Source: an uncultured Prevotellaceae bacterium | GTDB lineage: Bacteria > Bacteroidota > Bacteroidia > Bacteroidales > Bacteroidaceae | Length of the DNA stretch: 46,694 bases | Assembly (NCBI GenBank): GCA_900316475.1 | Contig: ONDA01000033.1 | Location: forward strand, 1 to 46,694 | Reading direction: 5' to 3' | Shown here: positions 7,076 through 16,117 of the stretch, in pieces | Numbering within the stretch: position 1 is the stretch's first letter | Layout: each line of letters opens with the position of its first letter | Position numbers and translations under genes: made by a program | The notes under the pieces: generated by a model | What the model saw: only the letters and a program-made list of their open reading frames with translations | The model's database searches: none | What the model was told of the DNA's origin: nothing

Positions 7076-8413
7076 ATGGAAGTAGAGAACATCATGCAAG
7101 CATTGGAGCGCAAACATCCGGGCGAGCTGGAATACCTGCAAGCCGTGCGCGAAGTCTTGGAAAGCATCAAGGACGTCTATAACCAGCATCCTGAGTTCGA
7201 GAAAGCGAAAATCGTTGAGCGCATCGTTGAGCCGGAACGCATCATCACGTTCCGCGTGCCCTGGGTCGACGACAAGGGCGAGGTACAAGTGAACCTCGGA
7301 TACCGTGTGCAGTTCAACTCGGCTATCGGCCCGTACAAGGGCGGCCTGCGTTTCCACGCCTCCGTCAACCTCTCGATACTAAAGTTCCTCGGCTTCGAGC
7401 AGACCTTCAAGAACGCGCTGACCACGCTGCCTATGGGCGGCGGCAAGGGCGGTTCGGACTTCTCGATTCGCGGCAAGAGCGACGGCGAGGTGATGCGCTT
7501 CTGCCAGGCGTTCATGACCGAGCTGTACCGCCACATCGGTCCTGACGAGGACGTGCCCGCCGGCGACATCGGCGTCGGTGCCCGCGAGATAGGCTACCTC
7601 TACGGCCAGTACAAGAAACTGACGCACCAGTTCCAAGGCGTGCTCACCGGCAAGGGCCGTGAGTGGGGCGGCAGCATCCTGCGCCCCGAGGCCACGGGCT
7701 ATGGTGCCCTGTACTTCGTCAACCAGATGCTGACGGAGCACGGCCTCGACATCAAGGGTAAGACGGTGGCTGTCTCCGGCTTCGGCAACGTGGCCTGGGG
7801 TGCCACCAAGAAAGCTACCGAACTGGGCGCCAAGGTCATCACCATCAGCGGTCCCGACGGCTATATCTACGACCCGGCAGGACTCGACGCCGAGAAGATT
7901 GACTACCTGCTGGAACTGCGCGCCTCGGGCAACGACATCTGCCAGCCCTACGCCGAAGAGTTCGACGGTGCCACCTTCTACGCCGGGAAGAAGCCGTGGG
8001 AGCAGAAAGCCGACATCTACCTGCCCTGTGCCACCCAGAACGAGCTGAACGGCGACGACGCCGACAAGATACTGGCTCACAAGCCGCTCTGCGTAGCCGA
8101 GGTGTCGAACATGGGCTGCACGGCAGAGGCTGCCGAGAAGTTCATTGCCGCCCACCAGCTCTTCGCACCGGGCAAGGCCGTCAATGCCGGCGGCGTGGCC
8201 ACCTCGGGTCTGGAGATGAGCCAGAACTCCATGCGTCTGTCGTGGACGGCGGAGGAGGTCGACCAGCGGCTGCACCAGATTATGGCCGGCATCCACGAGC
8301 AGTGCGTCAAGTACGGCAAGGAGACCGACGGCTACATCAACTACGTCAAGGGTGCCAACGTGGCAGGTTTCATGAAGGTGGCCAAGGCCATGATGGCTCA
8401 AGGAATCGTATGA
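7076..8413 (+). CDS. gdhA: NADP-specific glutamate dehydrogenase
   Basis: At 445 residues this is the usual size of hexameric bacterial GDH. The substrate-binding domain contains GPYKGGLRFHASVNLSILKF and the catalytic-lysine motif PMGGGKGGSDF (Lys near residue 124), then PAGDIGVGAREIGYLYGQYK. The Rossmann domain starts at GKTVAVSGFGNVAWGA, followed by ATQNELN and the late motif NAGGVATSGLEMSQNS. The enzyme aminates 2-oxoglutarate with NADPH to form glutamate and is a main ammonia assimilation route in Prevotella and relatives. NADP preference is inferred from the sub-family, not proven. The next gene starts within its stop codon (ATGA), so the two are translationally coupled. Confidence 0.97.
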   Translation: MEVENIMQALERKHPGELEYLQAVREVLESIKDVYNQHPEFEKAKIVERIVEPERIITFRVPWVDDKGEVQVNLGYRVQFNSAIGPYKGGLRFHASVNLSILKFLGFEQTFKNALTTLPMGGGKGGSDFSIRGKSDGEVMRFCQAFMTELYRHIGPDEDVPAGDIGVGAREIGYLYGQYKKLTHQFQGVLTGKGREWGGSILRPEATGYGALYFVNQMLTEHGLDIKGKTVAVSGFGNVAWGATKKATELGAKVITISGPDGYIYDPAGLDAEKIDYLLELRASGNDICQPYAEEFDGATFYAGKKPWEQKADIYLPCATQNELNGDDADKILAHKPLCVAEVSNMGCTAEAAEKFIAAHQLFAPGKAVNAGGVATSGLEMSQNSMRLSWTAEEVDQRLHQIMAGIHEQCVKYGKETDGYINYVKGANVAGFMKVAKAMMAQGIV

Positions 8414-8778
8414 CCTACAGACTGCTGACCGTCATAGTATTATCAGTCATTTTAGGCTTTTCCGTGCTGGCACAGAATATCCAGCGCGGAAAAGCCTCTT
8501 ACTATTCTAAGCGGTGGACAGGACGCCATGTCGCCAGTGGCGAGCGTCTGCATCACGACTCGATGACCTGTGCCCACCGCACCTACCCCTTTGGCACGCT
8601 GTTGCGTGTCACCAATCTGAGGAACGGTCTTCAGGTGGTGGTTCGTGTCAACGACCGCGGCCCCTTCGGACGCGGCCGTATCGTCGACCTGTCGTGGGGA
8701 GCCGCCAAGAAACTAAACATGTTGGGAGCAGGGATCGTTCCCTGCACGGTGGAGCGCCTCGACTCCATCGCCAAATAA
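8410..8778 (+). CDS. RlpA-like septal ring lytic transglycosylase (double-psi beta-barrel)
   Basis: This is a 122-residue secreted protein. A signal peptide (MTYRLLTVIVLSVILGFSVLAQ) precedes one double-psi beta-barrel domain covering the rest. Diagnostic segments are GKASYYSKRWTGRHVASGE, AHRTYPFGTLLRVTNL, VVVRVNDRGPFGRGR with the catalytic-type Asp, and VDLSWGAAKKLNML. RlpA proteins cleave peptide-free peptidoglycan at the division septum, usually recruited by a SPOR domain, which is absent here. The ATG at 8410 overlaps the gdhA stop by 4 bp. This start gives a complete signal peptide; the reading frame is open further upstream, but only as a shadow of gdhA. Coupling of a cell wall enzyme to gdhA has no obvious functional logic. 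Confidence 0.87.
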   Translation: MTYRLLTVIVLSVILGFSVLAQNIQRGKASYYSKRWTGRHVASGERLHHDSMTCAHRTYPFGTLLRVTNLRNGLQVVVRVNDRGPFGRGRIVDLSWGAAKKLNMLGAGIVPCTVERLDSIAK

Positions 8779-8784
8779 GCGATA

Positions 8785-9522
8785 TCAGCGCTTGAAGGTT
8801 GCAATACGCAGAAGCAGACTCTGCGACGACACCTCGCGGCCAGCCTGGAAGACAGACACCTTAATGACAGCCTCGCCATTGCGTAGACCGTGGTCGGCCT
8901 TGACCTGTGCCGTGTAGCGAATCACCTCGTTAGGATGGATGCACTCCACGAGAATATTCTCCGAGATATGGATGTGCTTGTTGCCCGTCATCTCGCGGAC
9001 GGAGGGCTGTACGCTGTAGATAGGCTTCGTCGACGTATTGCGGATTTCGAACACGATATGCGCTGACTCGTCGCGCTTCAGCTGACCGTCGTTCGTGGCA
9101 TCCACCAGCTGCACATGGCTGATTTCCAACGCCGCAGCATTGGCCACGTAGCCACGAGGCATCGCGCCGCCGTCCATCGTGATACGGTCGTCGCCACGTC
9201 CCTGAGGGTCGTAACCGCTATCGTCCTGCACCTGACGGGTATTGATGCCCGTACGCCCCTCGTAACGCCCGGCACGCTCCTGCCTGCGCTCTTCGGCAGC
9301 GCGGTCGGCAGCCGACCCGACGGCAGCACCGACAGCAGCACCACCGGCCAGTCCTATTAGTTTGCCAACCTCATGGCCGCGCCATCCGCCTGAGATGCCG
9401 CCCACAGCCGAGCCGATGATAGAACCGAACTGTGCGCCGGTATAGGCGCCAACTCCTGTGTATGTGCTACAACTGCTCATGACGAGCAGTACCGTTAGCG
9501 AAAGCAATAATGTCTTCTTCAT
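8785..9522 (-). CDS. Lipoprotein with glycine-zipper region
   Basis: The 245-residue protein has a lipoprotein signal peptide with lipobox VMSSC (Cys about 18). A glycine-zipper stretch follows (about residues 25-75), rich in small residues, with IIGSAVGGISGGWRG and IGLAGGAAVGAAVGSAAD, which could form a membrane-inserted hairpin as in YMGG/Gly-zipper proteins. An Arg/Glu-rich linker leads to a C-terminal domain from about 130 (AALEISHVQLVDATNDGQL) that looks like an all-beta, Ig-like fold. I recognise no specific family. It probably anchors in the outer membrane. The gene has its own promoter and converges on the RlpA-like gene with a 6-bp gap. Confidence 0.75.
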   Translation of the reverse strand: MKKTLLLSLTVLLVMSSCSTYTGVGAYTGAQFGSIIGSAVGGISGGWRGHEVGKLIGLAGGAAVGAAVGSAADRAAEERRQERAGRYEGRTGINTRQVQDDSGYDPQGRGDDRITMDGGAMPRGYVANAAALEISHVQLVDATNDGQLKRDESAHIVFEIRNTSTKPIYSVQPSVREMTGNKHIHISENILVECIHPNEVIRYTAQVKADHGLRNGEAVIKVSVFQAGREVSSQSLLLRIATFKR

Positions 9523-9550
9523 GTTTTCTTCATGTTAGCGTTTCACGGTG

Positions 9551-9558
9551 CAAAGATA
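9551..9558 (-). promoter_or_regulatory. -7 element TAtcTTTG of the glycine-zipper lipoprotein gene
   Basis: The minus strand shows TTTG, 19 nt, then TATCTTTG, a full match to the Bacteroidetes promoter, 29 bp before the start codon at 9522. Confidence 0.7.
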
Positions 9559-9613
9559 ATTGATTCCGTACATCTTTCAAATGGAATTTCCCTAAATCGG
9601 CATAGGAAATTCC

Positions 9614-12600
9614 CTACCGCACAATCTTAGGGAAACAGAAGCTGCGACGGCCAGTAGCCGTAAAGCCCCAACGGTCGGCAGCCTCCACCTCAACCGTATG
9701 GGCACCCTGACGGTAGGCCTCGGACAACTCCAGCGTCCACACCTGGTGCGACTCGCGATGGCGCAGCGGGTTCATGCGGTTATACGTCGTGGGGTATGCC
9801 TTGAGCAGGTTCATCTCACGGGTACGGGCCACGTTGGGGTCCACCATCTTCGTCTTCTGGCAGGCCAGCCACTCGCCACCGTCGATGCGGCAACGGACGG
9901 TGGTGCTGTCGCAACCGCCGTAGACGGTCATCATCAGCTGTCCGCCAGGCACGTCTTTCATATCGCGCAGATGGGTGTCGAGGGTATCGATGCCAGTGAC
10001 GTGGATAGTCATCTGGTGACGCACGTCACGGCCGATGGCCTTGCAGCGCAGCGAGTAACGGGTATCGTCGAAGTCGAGGACGAAATAGTTGCGCGGCGTG
10101 CCACACTGCTGCAGGGCTGACGGCACACCGTCGGCGTCTTTCTCGCCAACCCACCAGAAGCCACAGGAGGCACCAGCGCTCAACTCATGGACGCGGACGC
10201 CCTCGCCCTGGTGGAAGAAGCGTCCCACCTGGTGCATATGTCCCGTGACGGCGAGCACGTCGCCCCTACCCTCTAACAGCTTGAGCAGTTCGCCACGGTT
10301 GAGGGTGTGTGCCAGTGGGATGTGCATGCTGAGCACAATCAGGCGGTCATGGGGCACGTACTTCAGGTCTTGTTCGACGAAACGGAGCTGGCGGGCTGAC
10401 AGGCGGCCTCTATAGCCACGGGCACCGTCGCCATAGACGTTGTTCAGGATAATAAAATGTACGCGACCCTCGTTGAAGGCATACATATCGGCGCCAAAGA
10501 CTTCATTATAGGTACGCGTCTGCTGCCAGCGCACGGTGTCGATATCGCGGTCGTGATTGCCCAGCACGGTCCACGTCTGCTGCGGCAGTTGTTCCATCAG
10601 CGTGCGCAGGTCGCCGTAGAGTTTAAGGTTGTTGTTCACCAAGTCGCCGAGGAAGAGGTTGACAGAGGGCGTCGCCGCTCCTTCGTCGTCTAACAGTTCG
10701 GGCCATAGTGTGCGCGTGGCATAGTCCAGTTCCTGGTAGTTGCCCACCTGCACGTCGCCGATAGCATTCAGGTGGAAGCGGCGGTTCACCTTCTTCTTGA
10801 CCATGGCGAAGTCGGCATGGCCGGAGCGATAGCTGAAGTTAGCGTTCACCACCCTACTGCCCGACATGGTATAGTCGGCAGGCAGGATGGGCATGACGCT
10901 GGTGCCCTCGACGTAGGGCAGTTCGTAGCGTCCCTGACGGTCGGTACGTACTATCGTGTCGCCATTGCTGACGAGGATGTCCTTGATGCCGCGCTCGCCA
11001 GAATCCAGTTTGCCGTTCCGATTACGGTCGTCGAAGACCATGCCACTGACGGGAGCTGCCACTGGTGCGGCGGGAACGGCAGCGGCGGCGGTGTCGGCAG
11101 GCAGCAGTACGGCTTTTATCTGATAGGCATCACGCAGGGCGTAGCGGGCGTAGTCGGCAAGGTCCTTCATCGTCATGCTGTTGACGACATCGACATAGCG
11201 GTCGTTCCACGTCCAGTCCTCGTTGTTGTTATAGACAGAATTGCGGATGAACGATGTCCAGTACGACGTCTGCTGCAGCTGCAGGGCGTGCTCCTTGACA
11301 AGGTTCTGCCTGACGTCGGCCAGACTGGCCTCATAGCGCTCGGGGCGGTCGCACAGCTGCTGCACCTCGTCATAGACGGCAGCCACGAGCGTGTCGACGT
11401 CGGCAGGCTGACAGACAAAGGCAATAGTGCCGCGACTGAGGAATGAGGGATACTGCGTGGCGCCGATAGAAGCCGATACGGAGTAGACCTTGCCCATATC
11501 CTCGCGCAACCGCTTCAGCAGTGCTGTACGCAGGATGGCTTTCAGCGCATTGCCTTTCAGCTCCTGTTCGGCCAAGCTGCCCTGGGGCTCGTCTTGCTGA
11601 CAGACGAGCGTCACCATAGCCTTCGGCTGGTCGTAGGTACGCCGTATCAGTTCGGTGTTGCTGTGTGGTATCTGGCGCTGACCGGCTATCCACGTGGTAT
11701 CAGCCTGACCTGCAGGCAGTGCGCCGAGGTAGGTGCTGATATAGGGGCGCACGTCGGCCAAGTCGCAGTCGGACAGGATGACGAACGTATAGCCCGTGGC
11801 GGGTCCATAGAAGCGGTGCTGCAGCGGCAGGATGTCGTCCTGGCGCACAGCGGTGTTGATAATGCTGTCGGTCAGCTGCTGACTGGTATAGTTGCGTCCA
11901 CTCATCAGCCACCCCAGCTCGCGTGTGAAAACATCACGCGGTGTGTCTTTTCGGTTACGGTTGCCCTCACGCAGCTTGTCGAGCGTCATGCGGCAGACAG
12001 CCGTGTCGAGTCGCGGCTGTGTCCAGCGCAGCCACAACAGTTGGAACATCGTCTCGACGTCGGCCAGATGGGCCGAGGCGGCCACACCGGTACGCAGCTT
12101 GTCGACCAGCATACGGACGGAAGCGGTGTTGCCCGTCAGATAGTGACTCAGCGCCTCGCGGCTGAAGTCGCCCACCCCGCTCAGGCTGACGACGCTGGGG
12201 CCTACGACGGAGGTGAAGTAGCGGGTACTGTCGAGCCCGTACTGACCACCTTTACGGAAAGCCGATAGCGTCAGGTGGTCGTGCTCGGTATCGGAATGAC
12301 GGAAGATGACGCGGGCACCGTTGTCGAGCCGGATGTCGGTAGCGCCAATCTCGGGTATCGCCCGTTCGCTGACGATATGCTTCATCGTCGTCTTCAACTG
12401 CGTGAGCGCTTCGGGTATGTCCACCTGGTGCCAATAGCGCTCCACTGGCTGACGACGGGCTTCGTCGATGAGCATTGACAGGTCGGCTTCGTCAGACACT
12501 TCCTGCAGCACCTCTCTGCCGCCGCGCAGCAGATAGTGGCGTGGCCGCGTGTCGAAGGTTGACTGCAGGAGCTTCACAAGACAGACGGAGTCTATCTGCG

Positions 12601-13897
12601 GCAGGAAGCGCTTCACCAGCTGCAGCTCGTCCTTGCGAGAGATGAGGCGGTTGCCATCGTAGAAGTCGGCATAGACCTCGTTCATCAGCGTTGCCGACGA
12701 CACGTCGTTGCCCGCCGCAATTTTATTCTCCAGTTTGCTCTGCAGCGACTTCTTGGCGCGAGCTATCTCTGTCTGCGTGAAGCCATAGTTGTAAATCTGA
12801 GTATAAGCACTGATAAAGTCGCGTATGCCCTGCCGGATTTTGCCACGGGTGAGTTCCACCGAGGCGTCGGTAGCACCGGTGGCACCCAGGAACCGGCTGT
12901 ACTGGAGAGAGCCACGGGCATAGGCGGGGTCGTTAAACGACAGGGCATTGAAGCGCTGCTTGGCCAGACTGTTCAGCAGACTGCGCTCCAGATACTGGCG
13001 ATAGTCGTCGGCGGTCTGCACAGCAGCCGGCTGGGGCAGCAGCATCAGGATGTCAAAATCTACCTGCTCTGCTCCAGGGGTAATGGCTATGCGCGCCTCC
13101 TCGGTGGTGTACTCGGGGATAGCCACTGGCCCCATAGGACTCATTGGTCCCATAGGCCTCATTGCTCCAAACTTTTCGCGAATCATCCGCTCAACGCGCG
13201 CCACATTGACATCGCCCACCACGGCCACGGCCATCAGTTCCGGACGATACCACTGCTGGTAGTAGTCGCGGATGGTCTGCGGCGTAGCATGGCGGATAAT
13301 GGCGGTGTCGCCGATGGTGATACGGCGCGAGTAGAGCGAACCGTTGAGCAGTTCCATCACCAGCTTCATGGAGTTGTCGGTCTTCGTGCCGCCACGCGAC
13401 AGCCACTCCGACAGGATGACGCCACGCTCCTTCTCCACCTCCTCGGGGGCAATGGTCAGTCCGCTGGCCCAGTCGGCCAGGATGGTCAGTGTAGAGTCTA
13501 CAAGCTGCTCGTCGCTACAGGGCAACTGCAGCTTGTAGACGGTCTCGGTAAAAGAGGTATGAGCATTGAGATCCTTGCCGAACTTGGCACCCTTCGACTG
13601 CAAGAACCTGACGATGCCGTCGCCAGGGAAGTGGCGGGTGCCGTTGAAGGCCAGATGCTCGAGGAAATGAGCCAACCCTTGCTGGTTGTCACGCTCGTTG
13701 ACCGAACCGGCCTTGACGAACAGGCGGTAGACGGCCTCGCCACGCGGCGTCTGGTTGGGATAGATATAATAGGTCAGTCCGTTCTCCAACTGTCCTACGC
13801 GCAACTTAGGGTCGCGTGTCAGGGACTCGTCCGCCAAAGCTATGAGTGCTGTCAGACTCAGTGCAAGTGTAACGACGTTTCTCTTGATAATCCTCAT
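9614..13897 (-). CDS. M16 metalloprotease fused to a calcineurin-like phosphoesterase
   Basis: The single 1427-residue ORF starts with a signal peptide (MRIIKRNVVTLALSLTALIALA). Residues about 30-940 form a full two-half M16 (insulinase/PqqL-like) protease, with the inverted zinc motif HFLEH at 77-81 and the distal Glu in EKERGVILSEW; the C-terminal half lacks the motif, as usual. After an Ala/Pro linker (about 935-948) comes an SdrD/Cna-B-like beta domain (GMVFDDRNRNGKLDSGERG). A metallophosphoesterase follows, with GDVQ near 1046, GDLVNN, GNHDRD near 1117 and GHMH near 1222. A C-terminal beta domain of the family reaches 1425. Each half equals a normally separate secreted enzyme. The gene follows the SusCD locus and may process imported or surface peptides and phosphoesters. 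The fusion could be natural or the product of an in-frame deletion. Confidence 0.85.
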   Translation of the reverse strand: MRIIKRNVVTLALSLTALIALADESLTRDPKLRVGQLENGLTYYIYPNQTPRGEAVYRLFVKAGSVNERDNQQGLAHFLEHLAFNGTRHFPGDGIVRFLQSKGAKFGKDLNAHTSFTETVYKLQLPCSDEQLVDSTLTILADWASGLTIAPEEVEKERGVILSEWLSRGGTKTDNSMKLVMELLNGSLYSRRITIGDTAIIRHATPQTIRDYYQQWYRPELMAVAVVGDVNVARVERMIREKFGAMRPMGPMSPMGPVAIPEYTTEEARIAITPGAEQVDFDILMLLPQPAAVQTADDYRQYLERSLLNSLAKQRFNALSFNDPAYARGSLQYSRFLGATGATDASVELTRGKIRQGIRDFISAYTQIYNYGFTQTEIARAKKSLQSKLENKIAAGNDVSSATLMNEVYADFYDGNRLISRKDELQLVKRFLPQIDSVCLVKLLQSTFDTRPRHYLLRGGREVLQEVSDEADLSMLIDEARRQPVERYWHQVDIPEALTQLKTTMKHIVSERAIPEIGATDIRLDNGARVIFRHSDTEHDHLTLSAFRKGGQYGLDSTRYFTSVVGPSVVSLSGVGDFSREALSHYLTGNTASVRMLVDKLRTGVAASAHLADVETMFQLLWLRWTQPRLDTAVCRMTLDKLREGNRNRKDTPRDVFTRELGWLMSGRNYTSQQLTDSIINTAVRQDDILPLQHRFYGPATGYTFVILSDCDLADVRPYISTYLGALPAGQADTTWIAGQRQIPHSNTELIRRTYDQPKAMVTLVCQQDEPQGSLAEQELKGNALKAILRTALLKRLREDMGKVYSVSASIGATQYPSFLSRGTIAFVCQPADVDTLVAAVYDEVQQLCDRPERYEASLADVRQNLVKEHALQLQQTSYWTSFIRNSVYNNNEDWTWNDRYVDVVNSMTMKDLADYARYALRDAYQIKAVLLPADTAAAAVPAAPVAAPVSGMVFDDRNRNGKLDSGERGIKDILVSNGDTIVRTDRQGRYELPYVEGTSVMPILPADYTMSGSRVVNANFSYRSGHADFAMVKKKVNRRFHLNAIGDVQVGNYQELDYATRTLWPELLDDEGAATPSVNLFLGDLVNNNLKLYGDLRTLMEQLPQQTWTVLGNHDRDIDTVRWQQTRTYNEVFGADMYAFNEGRVHFIILNNVYGDGARGYRGRLSARQLRFVEQDLKYVPHDRLIVLSMHIPLAHTLNRGELLKLLEGRGDVLAVTGHMHQVGRFFHQGEGVRVHELSAGASCGFWWVGEKDADGVPSALQQCGTPRNYFVLDFDDTRYSLRCKAIGRDVRHQMTIHVTGIDTLDTHLRDMKDVPGGQLMMTVYGGCDSTTVRCRIDGGEWLACQKTKMVDPNVARTREMNLLKAYPTTYNRMNPLRHRESHQVWTLELSEAYRQGAHTVEVEAADRWGFTATGRRSFCFPKIVR

Positions 13898-13955
13898 TCC
13901 GTTCTATTCATTGTATATAATTCTCTCACAGCCGCACGTGATATAAGCTAACGGA

Positions 13956-14028
13956 AAAACAACCCGCGCCTCTCACACCTCTCACACCCATGTCAGGTGT
14001 GGGAGATGCGGGAGATGTGGGTTGTTTT
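13956..14028 (-). terminator. Long imperfect hairpin between the uptake locus and the M16 gene
   Basis: Arms at 13956-13988 and 13996-14028 (33 nt each, about 26 pairs, 7-nt loop) form a long stem. All mismatches are transitions, so many become G-U pairs in RNA. On the minus strand the stem is followed by T5, so it could terminate or stabilise the upstream lipoprotein transcript. Part of it recurs near 29051-29106, which suggests a dispersed repeat. Confidence 0.55.
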
Positions 14029-14062
14029 CGGCTTTCACTATACGCGCAGGCGAGGGGGTGTT

Positions 14063-15613
14063 TTACTGTTCTGCGTACTTGAAGATGTGAATATGGTTAG
14101 CTTCATCCGTATAGGTGATGTAACCTTCGCCAGTAGCTGTGAAAGCAATATTCACGTCGGAAGCACCATCTGCCAGCTGAACAGCACTCGACCACTGCTT
14201 GGTGTCGGGATCAAGATACATCACATAGAGCTTCTTCTGGTCCTTAAAATTATTGTACACAACGAAAGGTGTTCCGTCAGGAGCTATGGCCACGTCGAGT
14301 GAGAGGTGGCTCTCGATACCGCCGTCATGACCGATGGGCAATGTGTTGCCACCGACGACACTCCAAGTCTTGGTGGAAGCGTCATACTTCTTCAGACGCA
14401 CCTGATAGACCTTGTCGGTGTTGGGGGCATCGTCGCCCGTCCAGGCATAGATAGTTCCGTCAGAAGCGACTGTTGTTCCAAAGCTACCAATGGCTATACT
14501 GGTCTGCGTGGCACCTTCCTCTAAGAAATTGGTGGCCAACGACTCCCACTGACCATTCTCATACTTGAAGATATTGTGACCGTAATTCACGTCGTCTACC
14601 TTGCCACGATTAATGCTGATAAGGGTGGCAATCTTTCCATTATTCCCAACTTTTGCAGTGTACATACCCTGACCGGTAGTAAGCAGTGAAGACTCTCCGG
14701 ATGTCCATGCCGTACCATTCCAGGTAGCTACGCCAAGTGCACGCTGAGGGATATCTGCTGTCTTGCTATTGTTCTGCAAGCCTACGGCCAGCCCGTTCTC
14801 AAGAGCAGCAATACCCACATACTGAGCTTGTGTCTTGAAGAAGCCCTGTCCGCCGACATACTGCCAAGCTGAGCCGTCAAACTTCATGACAGAGAGGGCA
14901 CCTTTCAGCGACTCTGCATCCTGATCGCCGTATGCCACGTAGGGTGTGCCGTCGGGAGCAATATCAAAATCATAATGCGAACCGTTGACGGCTCCCGAGA
15001 AGCCTTCGGTTCCTACCTGCTGCCAACTGTTGCCGTCAAGTTTCAGAACAGACATCTTGTTGTTGTCATCCTTGCGAACCTTGAAGGCGATATACGGTTT
15101 GTTGTCAACGGGGTTGACAGCCATGCAAGCGTCAGAATACACCTCTGTTCCGTTGTAGACAGCGCCCTCCGTCCATGCCATATTGGTAGCCTTGGTGACG
15201 GTGACGGTATAAACCACGTTCTTCGTCTTGTCGGAGTTCGACACAGTGTAGTCGACAGGAGCGGTGAAGTCGTTCTTTGTCGTCTGGCTCACCTGAGCTG
15301 TCGTTCCTACGGCGATGGTGTTCTTGTCGTTGACAGTGAAACGGGCTACAAGAGCCGACTTGTCAATCACCGAAGGCATGGCAATAGCGATGTCGTAACG
15401 CGTGGCACCGGCCGTCAGTTGGGGGACAGTAGCCACATAGTCCTTCGACAGCACACCGGCATTGTCCTCCTGATAGAAACCGAAGGTCAGCATCTTGGCA
15501 TCCTCAGCGGGAGCGGGGCTGTCGTCATCACTGTCGCTACATGCAGCGAACGTAAATACGGCTGCAAAGAGAAGCGTAGCCGTCTTCATGAAATTTTTCC
15601 AATTCATAAGCAT
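14063..15613 (-). CDS. SusCD-associated lipoprotein with propeller-like repeats
   Basis: The 516-residue outer-membrane lipoprotein has a signal peptide ending in the lipobox TFAAC and an acidic export-type tail (SDSDDDSPAPAED), as seen on surface-exposed Bacteroidetes lipoproteins. Residues about 38-145 form a DUF5018-like beta domain. From about 150 onward, repeated blades recur with motifs such as NKPYIAFKV, DFDIAPDGTPYVAYGD, SVMKFDGSAWQYVG, TIYAWTG and DVAIAPDGTPFVVYNN, indicating a beta-propeller, probably for ligand binding. It is the last gene of the SusC-SusD-DUF4843 unit, the place where surface glycan- or ligand-binding proteins are usually encoded. The ligand is unknown. Two in-frame ATGs (15613 and 15607) are possible starts. 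Confidence 0.78.
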   Translation of the reverse strand: MLMNWKNFMKTATLLFAAVFTFAACSDSDDDSPAPAEDAKMLTFGFYQEDNAGVLSKDYVATVPQLTAGATRYDIAIAMPSVIDKSALVARFTVNDKNTIAVGTTAQVSQTTKNDFTAPVDYTVSNSDKTKNVVYTVTVTKATNMAWTEGAVYNGTEVYSDACMAVNPVDNKPYIAFKVRKDDNNKMSVLKLDGNSWQQVGTEGFSGAVNGSHYDFDIAPDGTPYVAYGDQDAESLKGALSVMKFDGSAWQYVGGQGFFKTQAQYVGIAALENGLAVGLQNNSKTADIPQRALGVATWNGTAWTSGESSLLTTGQGMYTAKVGNNGKIATLISINRGKVDDVNYGHNIFKYENGQWESLATNFLEEGATQTSIAIGSFGTTVASDGTIYAWTGDDAPNTDKVYQVRLKKYDASTKTWSVVGGNTLPIGHDGGIESHLSLDVAIAPDGTPFVVYNNFKDQKKLYVMYLDPDTKQWSSAVQLADGASDVNIAFTATGEGYITYTDEANHIHIFKYAEQ

Positions 15614-15637
15614 AAGTTTTGTTTTTATGGGTTAATA

Positions 15638-16102
15638 CTAATTATTCCGTTTCTCAATGAGTAGCTGACGCTGTTTCTGATCCGGTCCGGGATAGCCCAG
15701 ACAATAGCCTCTTGAGTTACCCGTCAGGCGGATGGTCAGCGTGTTGTCCTTCGACGGGTCGACACGATGCTCCATCCAGCGTATGCGGACAGGCATAGCG
15801 TAGATGCCGGGGAGGAACGACAGCGTTGTACCCTCTGTCACCACCTCATAGTCGACGCCGCTCTGCAAGCCGTCGCCGGCAAGAATCTCGAAATCGACAG
15901 TCACCACTTCCGTCTGCGGGGTGGAACTCAGGTAGACATTGTAGGTATTGACATTCTTGACGTCGCTCAGCACGACGGTGCTGGCCTCGCCCGTCTCCGT
16001 GGAAATCCTGACGAACGGCGTGTCGTACCACTCACCCTCCTGGTCGGCACAAGCCGAGAGGGTTATCATCAGCAGCATATAAAAGACTTTCTTCATACTC
16101 AT
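15638..16102 (-). CDS. DUF4843-like lipoprotein
   Basis: This is a 154-residue lipoprotein: a short signal peptide (MKKVFYMLLMITLSAC) precedes a compact beta domain with TVDFEILAGDGLQSGVDYEV, LPGIYAMPVRIRWMEH and DNTLTIRLTGNSRGY. This is the pattern of the DUF4843 family, a Calx-beta-like fold found almost only downstream of SusD genes in Bacteroidetes. Function is unknown; it probably sits on the outer membrane as an accessory of the SusCD transporter. It lies 15 bp after susD and 24 bp before the propeller lipoprotein gene, in one operon. The second ATG at 16096 is an equally good start. Confidence 0.78.
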   Translation of the reverse strand: MSMKKVFYMLLMITLSACADQEGEWYDTPFVRISTETGEASTVVLSDVKNVNTYNVYLSSTPQTEVVTVDFEILAGDGLQSGVDYEVVTEGTTLSFLPGIYAMPVRIRWMEHRVDPSKDNTLTIRLTGNSRGYCLGYPGPDQKQRQLLIEKRNN

Positions 16103-16117
16103 TCTTATAACTTGTGA

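Noticed and set aside
14063-15613. Propeller lipoprotein as a XusB-like siderophore binder
   Set aside because: A propeller lipoprotein beside a SusC-type transporter invites the comparison, but there is no PepSY partner and I see no specific sequence signature.
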